From GCA-2401155 sp045047085 (GTDB taxonomy: Bacteria > Pseudomonadota > Alphaproteobacteria > Rhizobiales > Rhizobiaceae), in contig JASFYT010000034.1 in the NCBI GenBank assembly GCA_045047085.1, forward strand, positions 35,863 through 99,862: a DNA stretch of 64,000 nt, given 5' to 3'. A program made the translations under genes and the position numbers. Shown here piece by piece: positions 35,085 through 42,970 of this stretch. Under the pieces are notes generated by a model. That model was not told where the DNA came from, did not search any database, and was given only the letters and a program-made list of their open reading frames with translations. Position 1 is the first letter of the stretch, and the number at the start of each line of letters is the position of its first letter.

Positions 35085-35714
35085 ATGGCCCGTGCATTCG
35101 CAGAAATAGCATTCACCACCTCTGTACTAGACACCCAGAAACAGCAGGGTTCTGCCGAAAGTTACACAAAATTCCTGGAACCTGACGTAGATAAGCAAAA
35201 TAGACTGAGCCGGGTTGAGGTGGAATTCATCGAAGCACGTGATGGTTTTTATCAGGCCACAGTCTCAAAAGCCGGTTGGCCGTATGTTCAGTTTCGCGGA
35301 GGTCCCAGAGGCTTTGTCAAAGTGCTGGATGATCAAACCATAGCCTACGCAGATTTCCGCGGAAATCGGCAATATGTCAGCACAGGAAATCTAAAGGAAA
35401 ACAAAAGAATTTCCTTGATTCTCATGGATTATCCAAACCGAAGACGCCTGAAAATCTGGGGAAGAGTTACCCTCGTTGAGGCCAAAACCGATCCCGATCT
35501 CATAGCTAACCTCAAAAGCGAAAATTACCGCGCCCTTCCCGAGCGCGCCGTGATTATTAAGATCGAGGCTTTTGACTGGAACTGCCCACAACACATCCCC
35601 CAACGTCTCACTCTAGAGGAGTTGGAGCCGCATCTATCAGAAATGCGCGAACAAATTGCCCGATTGAGCAAGGAAAATGAAACCCTCAAAGCTGCCCTTA
35701 AGTCCAGCAGCTAA
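35085..35714 (+). CDS. Pyridoxamine 5'-phosphate oxidase-like flavoprotein
   Basis: 209-residue PPOX-type split-barrel protein. VEFIEARDGFYQATVSKAGWPYVQFRGGP (residues about 45-75) and ISLILMDYPNRRRLKIWGRV (about 110-130) are the usual flavin-binding parts, though the cofactor may be FMN or F420-like in this broad family. The C-terminus (LSEMREQIARLSKENETLK) is a short coiled coil, unusual for enzymes that act alone. Divergent from a TetR gene and followed by a secreted hydrolase 28 bp on. Function not known; a redox role in a stress or xenobiotic response is inference. Confidence 0.8.
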   Translation: MARAFAEIAFTTSVLDTQKQQGSAESYTKFLEPDVDKQNRLSRVEVEFIEARDGFYQATVSKAGWPYVQFRGGPRGFVKVLDDQTIAYADFRGNRQYVSTGNLKENKRISLILMDYPNRRRLKIWGRVTLVEAKTDPDLIANLKSENYRALPERAVIIKIEAFDWNCPQHIPQRLTLEELEPHLSEMREQIARLSKENETLKAALKSSS

Positions 35715-35742
35715 ACCTCATATAAAATCTAAGGAAAATATC

Positions 35743-36714
35743 ATGATAAACACTCTGAAATCACTTGCCACTGCCGGAGCCCTCGCACTGGCCCTTCTCA
35801 CACCGGTATCCGGCCCAGCTTTTGCAACCGATTTGACTTTTCAAAACACCATAAGCCAATCCGCCTACCGCAGCGAAAAAATTGGAGGCGTTAACATCGC
35901 CTACCGTGAGGCCGGCGATCCAAGCAAGCCGACAGTACTGTTGCTGCACGGTTTCCCGACATCTTCGCACATGTTCCGCAATCTCATCCCTGAACTGGCA
36001 AAGTCCTACCACGTCATCGCCCCTGATTATCCAGGGTTCGGCGCATCCGATATGCCTCAAGCTAAAGACTTCGAATATTCCTTTGCCAATATCGCCAACA
36101 TCGTGACCGAGCTTTTGGACAGGAAAAAGGTCGATCGCTATGCAGTTTACCTAATGGATTACGGCGCACCTGTCGGCTTCCGCATGTTTGCCAAACACCC
36201 GGAACGGACAACTGGCTTTATCATTCAGAACGGTAACGCCTATGAAGAAGGCCTGCGCGAATTCTGGGATCCGATCAAAGCTTATTGGGCCAATCCATCA
36301 GCAGAAAACGGCGACAAACTACGTGGTTTTTTAACACTCGACGTTACCAAATGGCAATTCACCAATGGAACCAAACATCCAGAGCTAATCAGCCCTGATA
36401 ACTTTTGGCACGTTCAATATCTGCTCGATCGTCCTGGGAATCAGGATGTCCAGCTTGAGTTATTCCTCGATTATGGCACGAATGTTGGGGAATATCCCAA
36501 ATGGCAGGCTCTGTTCCGCAAACACCAAACACCTGCATTGATAGTCTGGGGCAAGAACGACCATATTTTTCCAGCAGATGGCGCGCATCCCTACAAACGC
36601 GATTTGAATGATGTAGAATTCCATTTGCTCGACACTGGCCATTTCGCTCTTGAAGAGTTTGGCCCACAGATAGCAACCCGCATGCTGGCCTTCCTTGACC
36701 GGGTCAACAAATAA
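35743..36714 (+). CDS. Secreted alpha/beta hydrolase (haloalkane dehalogenase/epoxide hydrolase-like)
   Basis: 323 residues from ATG 35743 (AAGGAAA upstream), with a Sec signal (LATAGALALALLTPVSGPAFA) for export. The fold shows LLLHGFPTSSHMFRNLIPEL (oxyanion region), DYPGFGASDMP, the nucleophile segment LMDYGAPVGFR (Asp where serine hydrolases have Ser, as in dehalogenases and epoxide hydrolases), and the C-terminal VWGKNDHIFPA and DTGHFALEE with the catalytic His. An exported member is less common than cytoplasmic ones. Substrate unknown. Co-transcribed with the PPOX gene. Confidence 0.85.
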   Translation: MINTLKSLATAGALALALLTPVSGPAFATDLTFQNTISQSAYRSEKIGGVNIAYREAGDPSKPTVLLLHGFPTSSHMFRNLIPELAKSYHVIAPDYPGFGASDMPQAKDFEYSFANIANIVTELLDRKKVDRYAVYLMDYGAPVGFRMFAKHPERTTGFIIQNGNAYEEGLREFWDPIKAYWANPSAENGDKLRGFLTLDVTKWQFTNGTKHPELISPDNFWHVQYLLDRPGNQDVQLELFLDYGTNVGEYPKWQALFRKHQTPALIVWGKNDHIFPADGAHPYKRDLNDVEFHLLDTGHFALEEFGPQIATRMLAFLDRVNK

Positions 36715-36724
36715 CATTCACGAC

Positions 36725-36755
36725 GCAATTGCCGGGAGCCCCTCCCTGCAATTGC
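36725..36755 (+). terminator. Hairpin after the hydrolase gene
   Basis: 13-nt arms GCAATTGCCGGGA (36725-36737) and TCCCTGCAATTGC (36743-36755) with one mismatch and a 5-nt loop, 10 bp after the stop. No long T-run follows. It may serve both convergent operons. Confidence 0.55.
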
Positions 36756-36862
36756 CAGTCATTGCTCGCAAATCTATGACGGAAAAAGCTCTCACGTCCA
36801 AAACTTAGTGCAAAAGTCCGATTTTACTCAGCACATCTCTCTCTAAGTCTATGCTCAACAAT

Positions 36863-36916
36863 CCCGTTGCTTTGCATTGGCCCGTTGCTTTGCATTGGTT
36901 TTTGGCTTGGCATTGG
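36863..36916. repeat. 18-bp tandem repeats
   Basis: Two identical copies of CCCGTTGCTTTGCATTGG (36863-36880, 36881-36898) are followed by a diverged copy TTTTTGGCTTGGCATTGG (36899-36916) and a partial fourth. They lie between convergent gene ends. No known function. Confidence 0.75.
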
Positions 36917-36942
36917 TTTTTGACTTGGCTGAGACGTTAAAC

Positions 36943-37632
36943 TCATTCCTTATCCAACACGCCATCACGCAACATAAAGATATGATCAAGGCGGTCGTAG
37001 ATTTTTTCGTCGTGGGTTACCACTGCAATGGATGCTTTTTGATCAATGGCGACTTTGCGAAGTAAATCCATCACGATACCGGCACGATCAGAATCTAGAG
37101 CTGCTGTTGGTTCATCAGCCAACACAATGCGCGGCTTATTTGCGAGTGCCCTGGCGATTGCTACTCTCTGCGCCTCACCACCTGACAAGCTTGAAGGAAA
37201 GGCATCGGCTCTGTTGCCGACTTCCAGATATTCAAGCAGTTCCTGCGCTCGTTCGCGAGCTTTGTCCTTACTATATCCGGCAATATCTAGAACCAGCATG
37301 ACATTATCGATCGCAGAAAGAAATGGCATCAAATTGTGAGCCTGAAAGATAAATCCGATTTTCTCCAATCGCAATTGCCGCAGATCAGAACGTAACCAGC
37401 CGCCATCGTAAACGGCCTCACCATCCAATTGCATCTTCCCGCTATTGGGTTCCAAAATACAGCCAATAACGTTTAGGAGCGTACTCTTGCCCGAACCGCT
37501 GGGCCCAAGCAAACCGATCACCTGTTCCGGAAAAATATCCAAGGTCACATCACGCAATGCATCAACACGCGTTTCGCCTTCACCGAAATGTTTAGAAAGG
37601 CTTTGAATTGATACGAGAGGTTCAACTTTCAT
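36943..37632 (-). CDS. ABC transporter ATPase, LolD/MacB type
   Basis: 229-residue ATPase with Walker A GPSGSGKSTLLN near residue 41, a Q-loop in FIFQAHNLMPFL, signature LSGGEAQR, Walker B RIVLADEPTAALD and switch VVTHD. Sequence type matches the LolD/MacB/FtsE group that pairs with FtsX-like permeases. It starts 2 bp after the permease stop and is the last gene of the six-gene operon. With the HlyD adaptor and permease it probably forms a periplasm-to-outside export or lipoprotein-type pump. Confidence 0.93.
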   Translation of the reverse strand: MKVEPLVSIQSLSKHFGEGETRVDALRDVTLDIFPEQVIGLLGPSGSGKSTLLNVIGCILEPNSGKMQLDGEAVYDGGWLRSDLRQLRLEKIGFIFQAHNLMPFLSAIDNVMLVLDIAGYSKDKARERAQELLEYLEVGNRADAFPSSLSGGEAQRVAIARALANKPRIVLADEPTAALDSDRAGIVMDLLRKVAIDQKASIAVVTHDEKIYDRLDHIFMLRDGVLDKE

Positions 37633-37634
37633 GG

Positions 37635-38771
37635 CTAACCTGCCAGAGCCACAGCAGGATCCACCTTGAGTGCTGTATAAACACCGTAAACACTAGCCAG
37701 CAGACATATAATTATCACTACTCCTGCAAGGCTAAGTCCGTCGGCTGGTTGTAATATCAAACGCTTGGGGAAATAGTCTTTGATATTCGATATTAACAGC
37801 CCACCGATACCAAAACCGATCAATCCCATGGCCAGAGATTGCTGAACTATGAGGCTTACAATCACGCGGTCCGGTGCGCCAATCAGTTTCAAAGTGGCAA
37901 TTTCGCGAATTTTATCCATGGTCATGGTGTGAATGATGAGGGCAATAATGACGGCGGACACGAGAATTAAGATACCGGTAAACATTCCGATTTGCTTGCG
38001 TGCTTTTTCAATCACAGACTGAGTCAGAATTTGGCCCTGTTGCTCCTGTGTCATGGCCGATAAATGTTTCCAGCGCTTAATCATACCCGCGATATGATCT
38101 GGAGAAGCATTAGGCGAAACACGAGCAATGACTGCGCTTACTGTTTCCGTTGAACTAATGACAGTTCCGCCGCGCGCCCGTTCCCGTCTGATTGCGGAAG
38201 GAGAAAGATCAAATTGAAGTTTTTGCGCGTCATCCAGAGAAAGATATACGGCCGGTTCACCGCCAGATGACACAGCGTTGTCAGTGGTACCAACAACAGT
38301 GAAATTATTACGCCCAAGCTGAATATGATCACCCGGATTTAGCTTGGTGCGCCGATCAACGACGGCTTCAAAATTGCGCCCGGTCAAACTTCTCCCGGAT
38401 AAAATATGTTTTGGCCCTCCGAGTTGGCCTGGTTCGTAACCAATAACGTAGAGGCGAACCTTTGAACCACCGCGTTCGGCTTCGGTAGATTGGAATGTTA
38501 CGGCACCGGTTTGTGTAACCCCGTGAATTCGCGAGATGGCCTCTCTTGTATCAAGCGGAATGCGGGAACTTTCGGCAAAGGGTCCACGGGTGCCTTTTTC
38601 AACCACCCATATTTGGGCATCCATTGTTTCCACCAATTCCATTGCATCGGCAATCAGACCGCGATAAATGCCAATCATTGCCAGTACGACACCAAGCAAT
38701 AAAGCAAGCCCCATACAGGTGACAATGAATCGCCCAAGATTGTATTTTACGTCCCGAAAAGCAAGATTCAT
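37635..38771 (-). CDS. ABC transporter permease, FtsX/MacB type
   Basis: 378-residue membrane protein with one N-terminal membrane segment (FIVTCMGLALLLGVVLAMIGIY), a large periplasmic domain (about 45-270) and three C-terminal membrane segments, including FTGILILVSAVIIALIIHTMTMDKIREIATLKLIGAP. This is the FtsX-family layout of the MacB mechanotransmission type. Its start overlaps the HlyD adaptor stop (ATGA). Confidence 0.9.
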   Translation of the reverse strand: MNLAFRDVKYNLGRFIVTCMGLALLLGVVLAMIGIYRGLIADAMELVETMDAQIWVVEKGTRGPFAESSRIPLDTREAISRIHGVTQTGAVTFQSTEAERGGSKVRLYVIGYEPGQLGGPKHILSGRSLTGRNFEAVVDRRTKLNPGDHIQLGRNNFTVVGTTDNAVSSGGEPAVYLSLDDAQKLQFDLSPSAIRRERARGGTVISSTETVSAVIARVSPNASPDHIAGMIKRWKHLSAMTQEQQGQILTQSVIEKARKQIGMFTGILILVSAVIIALIIHTMTMDKIREIATLKLIGAPDRVIVSLIVQQSLAMGLIGFGIGGLLISNIKDYFPKRLILQPADGLSLAGVVIIICLLASVYGVYTALKVDPAVALAG

Positions 38772-39934
38772 GGAGTTTCCTCCAGAGAGACCTTGGCACT
38801 ACGCCCTTCCTGCAGAATTTTTGGCAGTCTCGTTAAAACTTCCGCACCCTCTCCAAGGCCTTGAGAAATGCTCAGTCTTGCATCGAGGGTTCTATGGCCG
38901 AAAGTTACGTTTTGTTTTCTCAGCTTGCCGTCTTCAAGGACCCAAACCGTTCCCCTCATTTGCCTCTCATCAAAATTGTCAACGGCATTTTCCGGTACAA
39001 ATATCGCCTGTTCAAGAACAACCGTTGTAACATAAACCTCAGCTTGCTCACCAAGATTGAACTGGTCGAGACATCCTTCACATGAAATGTATACCTGCCG
39101 TTCTTCGGTAACCCGGTCGCTCTCAACGTCAATACGTTCAACTTTGCCGGAATAAAGGTTGTGGGGGCGTGAGCGAAGCCGGATTTGTGCAACTTGACCA
39201 ATAGCAATGAGTCCAGATCGGCTCTCGCTGATATGACCAAGTACCCACACTGTCTTTGGATCAACCAATGTGAATAGTGGTTCTCCGGATTTAACAACTG
39301 TTCCAAGCTCCAAATGTCTGCCGATGATAGTGCCCGCATAGGGAGCTCTTAGGATATGCTGATCAAGCATGACCTTTTCCAATGCCAATTGTGCCCGCGC
39401 AGTTTCCAGAGCTGATGTTGCCGAGAGTAGTAAACTTTTGGCAATATCCAGATCTGCTTTGGCTGTATCCCTTTCTAACTCCGCTGTTTCAGCAGTATCC
39501 GCAGGGATTGTACGATTTTTATAGAGCGCCTGTTTGCGATCGTTGGAACGATTTTTCTGGATGAGAACGGTTTCAGCTTTTTGGATTGAAGATTTTGCCC
39601 CCTTAAGGGCGGCATCCGCAGCTTTTACGCCTGCTTCTGCTTTAGCGACACGGGCTTGCTGTTCCGCATCATCCAATCGAGCAAGAATATCGCCCTTGCT
39701 TACCTGGTCTCCCTCATCCACATTAATCAGGACAATAGGATTGCTTACCTTAAAGCCAATTTTCGAGAGCACTCGTGCCTCAACTGTACCAAGTCCAAAT
39801 ACTTTGACCTCGATATTTTTTTCAACCGAAGCAATCTCAACAGGCAACGGGCGTTTTTTGGTCATGTACCAGACGCCTGTTCCAATGCTTGCTGCAACGA
39901 GCAAAAGCAAAATTTTGGTTACTGATATTTTCAT
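38768..39934 (-). CDS. HlyD/MacA-type periplasmic adaptor
   Basis: 388-residue membrane-fusion protein. An N-terminal anchor (ILLLLVAASIGTGVWYM) is followed by the first half of a lipoyl domain (INVDEGDQVSKGDILARLDD), a long coiled coil (about residues 85-185), the second lipoyl half (LRAPYAGTIIGRHLELGTVV) and a beta-barrel domain. Two cysteines (SCEGCLDQ, about residue 283) are unusual in this family and may form a disulfide or bind something. Overlaps the TetR gene upstream and the permease downstream by 4 bp each. Confidence 0.92.
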   Translation of the reverse strand: MKISVTKILLLLVAASIGTGVWYMTKKRPLPVEIASVEKNIEVKVFGLGTVEARVLSKIGFKVSNPIVLINVDEGDQVSKGDILARLDDAEQQARVAKAEAGVKAADAALKGAKSSIQKAETVLIQKNRSNDRKQALYKNRTIPADTAETAELERDTAKADLDIAKSLLLSATSALETARAQLALEKVMLDQHILRAPYAGTIIGRHLELGTVVKSGEPLFTLVDPKTVWVLGHISESRSGLIAIGQVAQIRLRSRPHNLYSGKVERIDVESDRVTEERQVYISCEGCLDQFNLGEQAEVYVTTVVLEQAIFVPENAVDNFDERQMRGTVWVLEDGKLRKQNVTFGHRTLDARLSISQGLGEGAEVLTRLPKILQEGRSAKVSLEETP

Positions 39935-40551
39935 TTTTCAGCTTTCTTCGTTTCAACTCTAAACCCTTGCAATTGAAGTTCAAGCAGGCGTTCGCCTTCT
40001 TCTGCAAGATTAAAATTGCGAGCATTGAGTGACCAGCGCATGGCAAGTCCTTGTATGAGCGCCAGAATAAGAAATGCGGCATCATCAGAATCAATGGATT
40101 TTTTAAATCTTCCTGCTTCAATTTCCGCTGCAATGAGTTTTGAAAAGGCTTTGTGACGACTAGAGATAAGGCCTGCAAAAAACGCACGTAATTTTTCGTT
40201 CTCCGCATGAAGTTCGCGCGAGAATAATATCGCCGGGATGGCAGGAGTGGTTTCGATAAACGTTAAATGAGTCACAACTGACAGGCGTAACGCATCGCCC
40301 GGCTCAGTGCTTTTAGGGTGCGTCAAAACTGCTTTGGCCTGAAGCAGTTTTCCAATGCGCTGCCCTACAGCTTCCCAAATTGCACCTTTGCTCGGGAAAT
40401 GCCTGTAAATACCCGCTTGAGATATGTTGATATCCCTGGCCAACGCCTCAGTTGTCATTCTGTCTGGTCCCACCTCACCGGCAAGTTTCAGGGCGGCATC
40501 TACAATCTCGCTCTTTCGCTCATCGGCACTCTTTCTGGAAGTCGACTTCAT
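39931..40551 (-). CDS. TetR-family regulator of the efflux operon
   Basis: 206 residues from ATG 40551 (MKSTSRKSADERKSE), which overlaps the stop of the membrane-protein gene as TAATG. The HTH is MTTEALARDINISQAGIYRHFPSKGAIWEAV. A regulator inside its own operon fits autoregulation; the 15-bp-arm palindrome at 41465-41498 upstream of the first gene is the obvious target. The open frame upstream of 40551 is not homologous. Confidence 0.9.
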   Translation of the reverse strand: MKSTSRKSADERKSEIVDAALKLAGEVGPDRMTTEALARDINISQAGIYRHFPSKGAIWEAVGQRIGKLLQAKAVLTHPKSTEPGDALRLSVVTHLTFIETTPAIPAILFSRELHAENEKLRAFFAGLISSRHKAFSKLIAAEIEAGRFKKSIDSDDAAFLILALIQGLAMRWSLNARNFNLAEEGERLLELQLQGFRVETKKAEK

Positions 40552-40961
40552 TATAGGATTGCTTCTTTCTTCCATAGGGCACGTGAATATAACGCAATCG
40601 CCAGCCACACTCCGCTTCTCAAGGCCATGGCTCCGACAGTGCGCCACTCGTAACTGCCGTCAAATAAAATATGAAGGCCAAAAGCAGCAAACACCAGCGC
40701 AGTTGCCAAAAAGATAAACATCGACAGATTCACAGCAAATTCCCGCCACAAAAACAACCCAATACCGGCGACAATATAAACAAAACCGGAAAGGAAATTA
40801 AACCACACAACAAAGGGTACGTAATTTCCTGCTGCTTCGCGTGCAATGCCATCACCAAACAATACAGCACCACCCGAATAAATCGTCAGTCCGCCGAAAA
40901 CGACGATAAAAAATGCTGTAAACAGAAACACTGGCGGTTTTCTTGAAGTTAGGGCATTCAC
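40551..40961 (-). CDS. Small integral membrane protein of unknown function
   Basis: 136 residues from GTG 40961 (VNALTSRK), chosen because AAGGAG is 9 nt upstream and the upstream stop is 4 bp away; an ATG start at 41009 would overlap the cytochrome gene by 44 bp. Four hydrophobic segments: VFLFTAFFIVVFGGLTIYSG, FVVWFNFLSGFVYIVAGIGLFL, LSMFIFLATALVFAAFGLHILF and GVWLAIALYSRAL. I do not recognise the family. Sandwiched between a cytochrome-c'-like gene and a TetR gene, it may be a membrane redox or sensor partner. Confidence 0.75.
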   Translation of the reverse strand: MNALTSRKPPVFLFTAFFIVVFGGLTIYSGGAVLFGDGIAREAAGNYVPFVVWFNFLSGFVYIVAGIGLFLWREFAVNLSMFIFLATALVFAAFGLHILFDGSYEWRTVGAMALRSGVWLAIALYSRALWKKEAIL

Positions 40962-40965
40962 CTGA

Positions 40966-41439
40966 CTAATCTCCTTTATCACCTTCGATTTCAAATCGAT
41001 ATCCTGCATGGCAAGTCGTGCAATTGTTCATCAGTTCGCTAAGTTTGGTCAAAATAACTTTCGGGTCTCCAATATCCTGTGCCTCTACGGAAAGAGCATC
41101 AAAGGCTTTATGTGTATCCATTCCCATTGTCATAAATTCGAGAGGAAGTTTAGCCATCAGCGATGCGGGAGCATTTCCGGCACCGGCCATGCCAAGCGCC
41201 TGTGCACTCGATGCGACTGTCTTCATGTCATCTTTTGCAAGCCCGCTTGTGATTTCCTGAACACCCTCCAGAAATCCGCGCATCTCTGAAAGCACAAGAT
41301 CCCGCTCTCCTTCAGATATGAAGATGGCAGTTCTTCCATCGTCTGCAGTCGACGTACTGCCCTTAATGATGAAAATATACCCCATTCCAACAATAACAGC
41401 GATCAACAGGGCACTGACACCCCAACACAATTTACACAT
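40966..41439 (-). CDS. Membrane-anchored cytochrome-c'-like protein
   Basis: 157-residue protein with an N-terminal hydrophobic anchor (WGVSALLIAVIVGMGYIFII) and a single heme-c motif CTTCH near residue 142, close to the C-terminus, preceded by a mostly helical domain. A C-terminal CxxCH on a four-helix bundle is the layout of cytochrome c'. Such proteins bind NO or transfer electrons. It is the first gene of the efflux operon, unusual company for a heme protein. The palindrome 41465-41498 lies 26 bp upstream of its start. Confidence 0.8.
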   Translation of the reverse strand: MCKLCWGVSALLIAVIVGMGYIFIIKGSTSTADDGRTAIFISEGERDLVLSEMRGFLEGVQEITSGLAKDDMKTVASSAQALGMAGAGNAPASLMAKLPLEFMTMGMDTHKAFDALSVEAQDIGDPKVILTKLSELMNNCTTCHAGYRFEIEGDKGD

Positions 41440-41464
41440 TTGACGTCCGCTCCAAATTAAAAAT

Positions 41465-41498
41465 CCACTATGTTAGTGATTAGTCACTAACATAGTGG
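41465..41498. promoter_or_regulatory. Perfect 15-bp-arm palindrome, likely TetR operator
   Basis: Arms CCACTATGTTAGTGA (41465-41479) and TCACTAACATAGTGG (41484-41498) are perfect inverses with a 4-nt centre TTAG. The inner TTAGTGA/TCACTAA resembles operators of TetR-family efflux repressors. It lies 26 bp upstream of the first gene of the operon containing a TetR gene. Confidence 0.75.
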
Positions 41499-41533
41499 TG
41501 CCAAAAAAAAATGACAAGTCACATTATTCAGCT

Positions 41534-42082
41534 TTAATGATTGCCACGATGAGCGCGGAACTCCCACGGAGTTACATTGCCATCTTTATCGGCATCAGCA
41601 GCTTCAAATTCCGCCTTGCCTGATGCCATCCATTCCACTTTGGAAACCTTGCCGGATTTGTCTGCGTCCATCGGCGTAAAGCGAGCAAGTTTTTGTTGTT
41701 GCTTCAACTTTTGCCTTTCAGGGTTGCGACCTTCGCCGTTACCCATTCTAACAGCCATGTATTCGTCCTGAGTCAGCTCGTTGTCGTCGTCAGCATCCAT
41801 TGCTGCGAAAACAGACTCGCGCCATGCTGCAGCTTCATCAGCTCCAATCCGGTCATCACTATTATTGTCAACAATAGCGAAACGTCGCATGAAACCACGT
41901 TGGCCCATTTCACCGTTCCTGTTACGGCCCATGCCATGTCTCATGTGCCAGCCCATGCCTTGCCCCTTTCGAAACTGCTGCCCATCATCGTTATCCGCGA
42001 ACGATGGCCCAGAAGCTATCAGAGCACCCGAGGCAACGGCTATTGCGGCACTGATTGAGAGAAATTTTCTAAATTTGGTCAT
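41534..42082 (-). CDS. Secreted EF-hand calcium-binding protein
   Basis: 182 residues from ATG 42082 (MTKFRKFLS, GGAGTG upstream). A signal peptide (FLSISAAIAVASGALIASGPSFA) leads into a Met/Gly/His/Arg-rich linker (GQGMGWHMRHGMGRNRNG) and four EF-hand loops: DNNSDDRIGADE, DADDDNELTQDE, DADKSGKVSKVE and DADKDGNVTPWE. Likely a periplasmic Ca-binding sensor or buffer; the Met/His-rich part could bind a metal. Ends next to the efflux operon promoter, same strand. Confidence 0.85.
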   Translation of the reverse strand: MTKFRKFLSISAAIAVASGALIASGPSFADNDDGQQFRKGQGMGWHMRHGMGRNRNGEMGQRGFMRRFAIVDNNSDDRIGADEAAAWRESVFAAMDADDDNELTQDEYMAVRMGNGEGRNPERQKLKQQQKLARFTPMDADKSGKVSKVEWMASGKAEFEAADADKDGNVTPWEFRAHRGNH

Positions 42083-42336
42083 ATGATTTTCACTCCATTG
42101 GTTGGTTAGCCCCCACAATTATGCATGTAGGGCCTAAACACATTCAAACAATACAATGTTTGAAATATCTGGATGAAATCTTCGTAATGTTTGGTTTTTG
42201 GTGGCAGGGCAAATGCCGTTATGATCGCATTCTTTGTGCACGGTTTTTGCACAGTATGAAAGACTACGCATTGCCATCTTAGGCCACTTCAAATCATGGA
42301 ACTGGCAAAGTGGGTGATGCTTTCTTCTTTCACACT

Positions 42337-42960
42337 TTATGGAGCAGCATCGCACCGCAAATCGCGAAGCAAGCCATCTTCCAAGCCATAAACCCAACCG
42401 TGAATATAGATTTCCTTGCCATGTTGCCATGCGGATTTTATGATTGGGGTGCGGCGAAGGCTTTCGACTTGTGCTTCAATTGAAAGTTCACAGAGCCGGT
42501 TCATGCGATCTTCGGGATCAGTTATTTCTTCAAGATGATCCTTCGCGCTTTCCGCTACATCGCGCACGGGCTGTAACCAGTGATCAATGATGCCGTGACG
42601 GTGGCCATCCATCGCAGACTGCACACCACCACAACCATAATGTCCGCACACAATAATGTGCCTTACCTCCAGTGTTTCCACTGCAAATTCCAGCACCGAC
42701 AGCAAATTTATATCGCCACGATGCACGAGATTGGCAACATTGCGATGGACAAAAACCTCGCCCGGCTCCAACCCGGTAATCACATTGGCCGGTACCCGGC
42801 TATCGGAGCATCCGATCCACAAATATTCCGGGCGTTGCAGCGCTGATAACCGCCGAAAATATTCGGGATCATTTTCTCGCTTACCCTCCGCCCACCGCAC
42901 ATTGTGAGCAAGCAAATCTGTAAGGTCGCGGCCTTCAGGCCTCTTTTGCTTGTCACTCAT
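42337..42960 (-). CDS. Beta-class carbonic anhydrase
   Basis: 207 residues from ATG 42960 (MSDKQKRP); an alternative start at 42990 (MVSWFNK) would overlap the parvulin gene. Zinc ligands are in IGCSDSRVP (Cys and Asp/Arg dyad) and ICGHYGCGGVQSA (His and Cys), the beta-class signature. Catalyses CO2/bicarbonate interconversion in the cytoplasm. It is the last gene of the nar operon, 10 bp after the parvulin stop, an association that is less common for nar clusters. Confidence 0.93.
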   Translation of the reverse strand: MSDKQKRPEGRDLTDLLAHNVRWAEGKRENDPEYFRRLSALQRPEYLWIGCSDSRVPANVITGLEPGEVFVHRNVANLVHRGDINLLSVLEFAVETLEVRHIIVCGHYGCGGVQSAMDGHRHGIIDHWLQPVRDVAESAKDHLEEITDPEDRMNRLCELSIEAQVESLRRTPIIKSAWQHGKEIYIHGWVYGLEDGLLRDLRCDAAP

Positions 42961-42970
42961 GCCGGTACGC

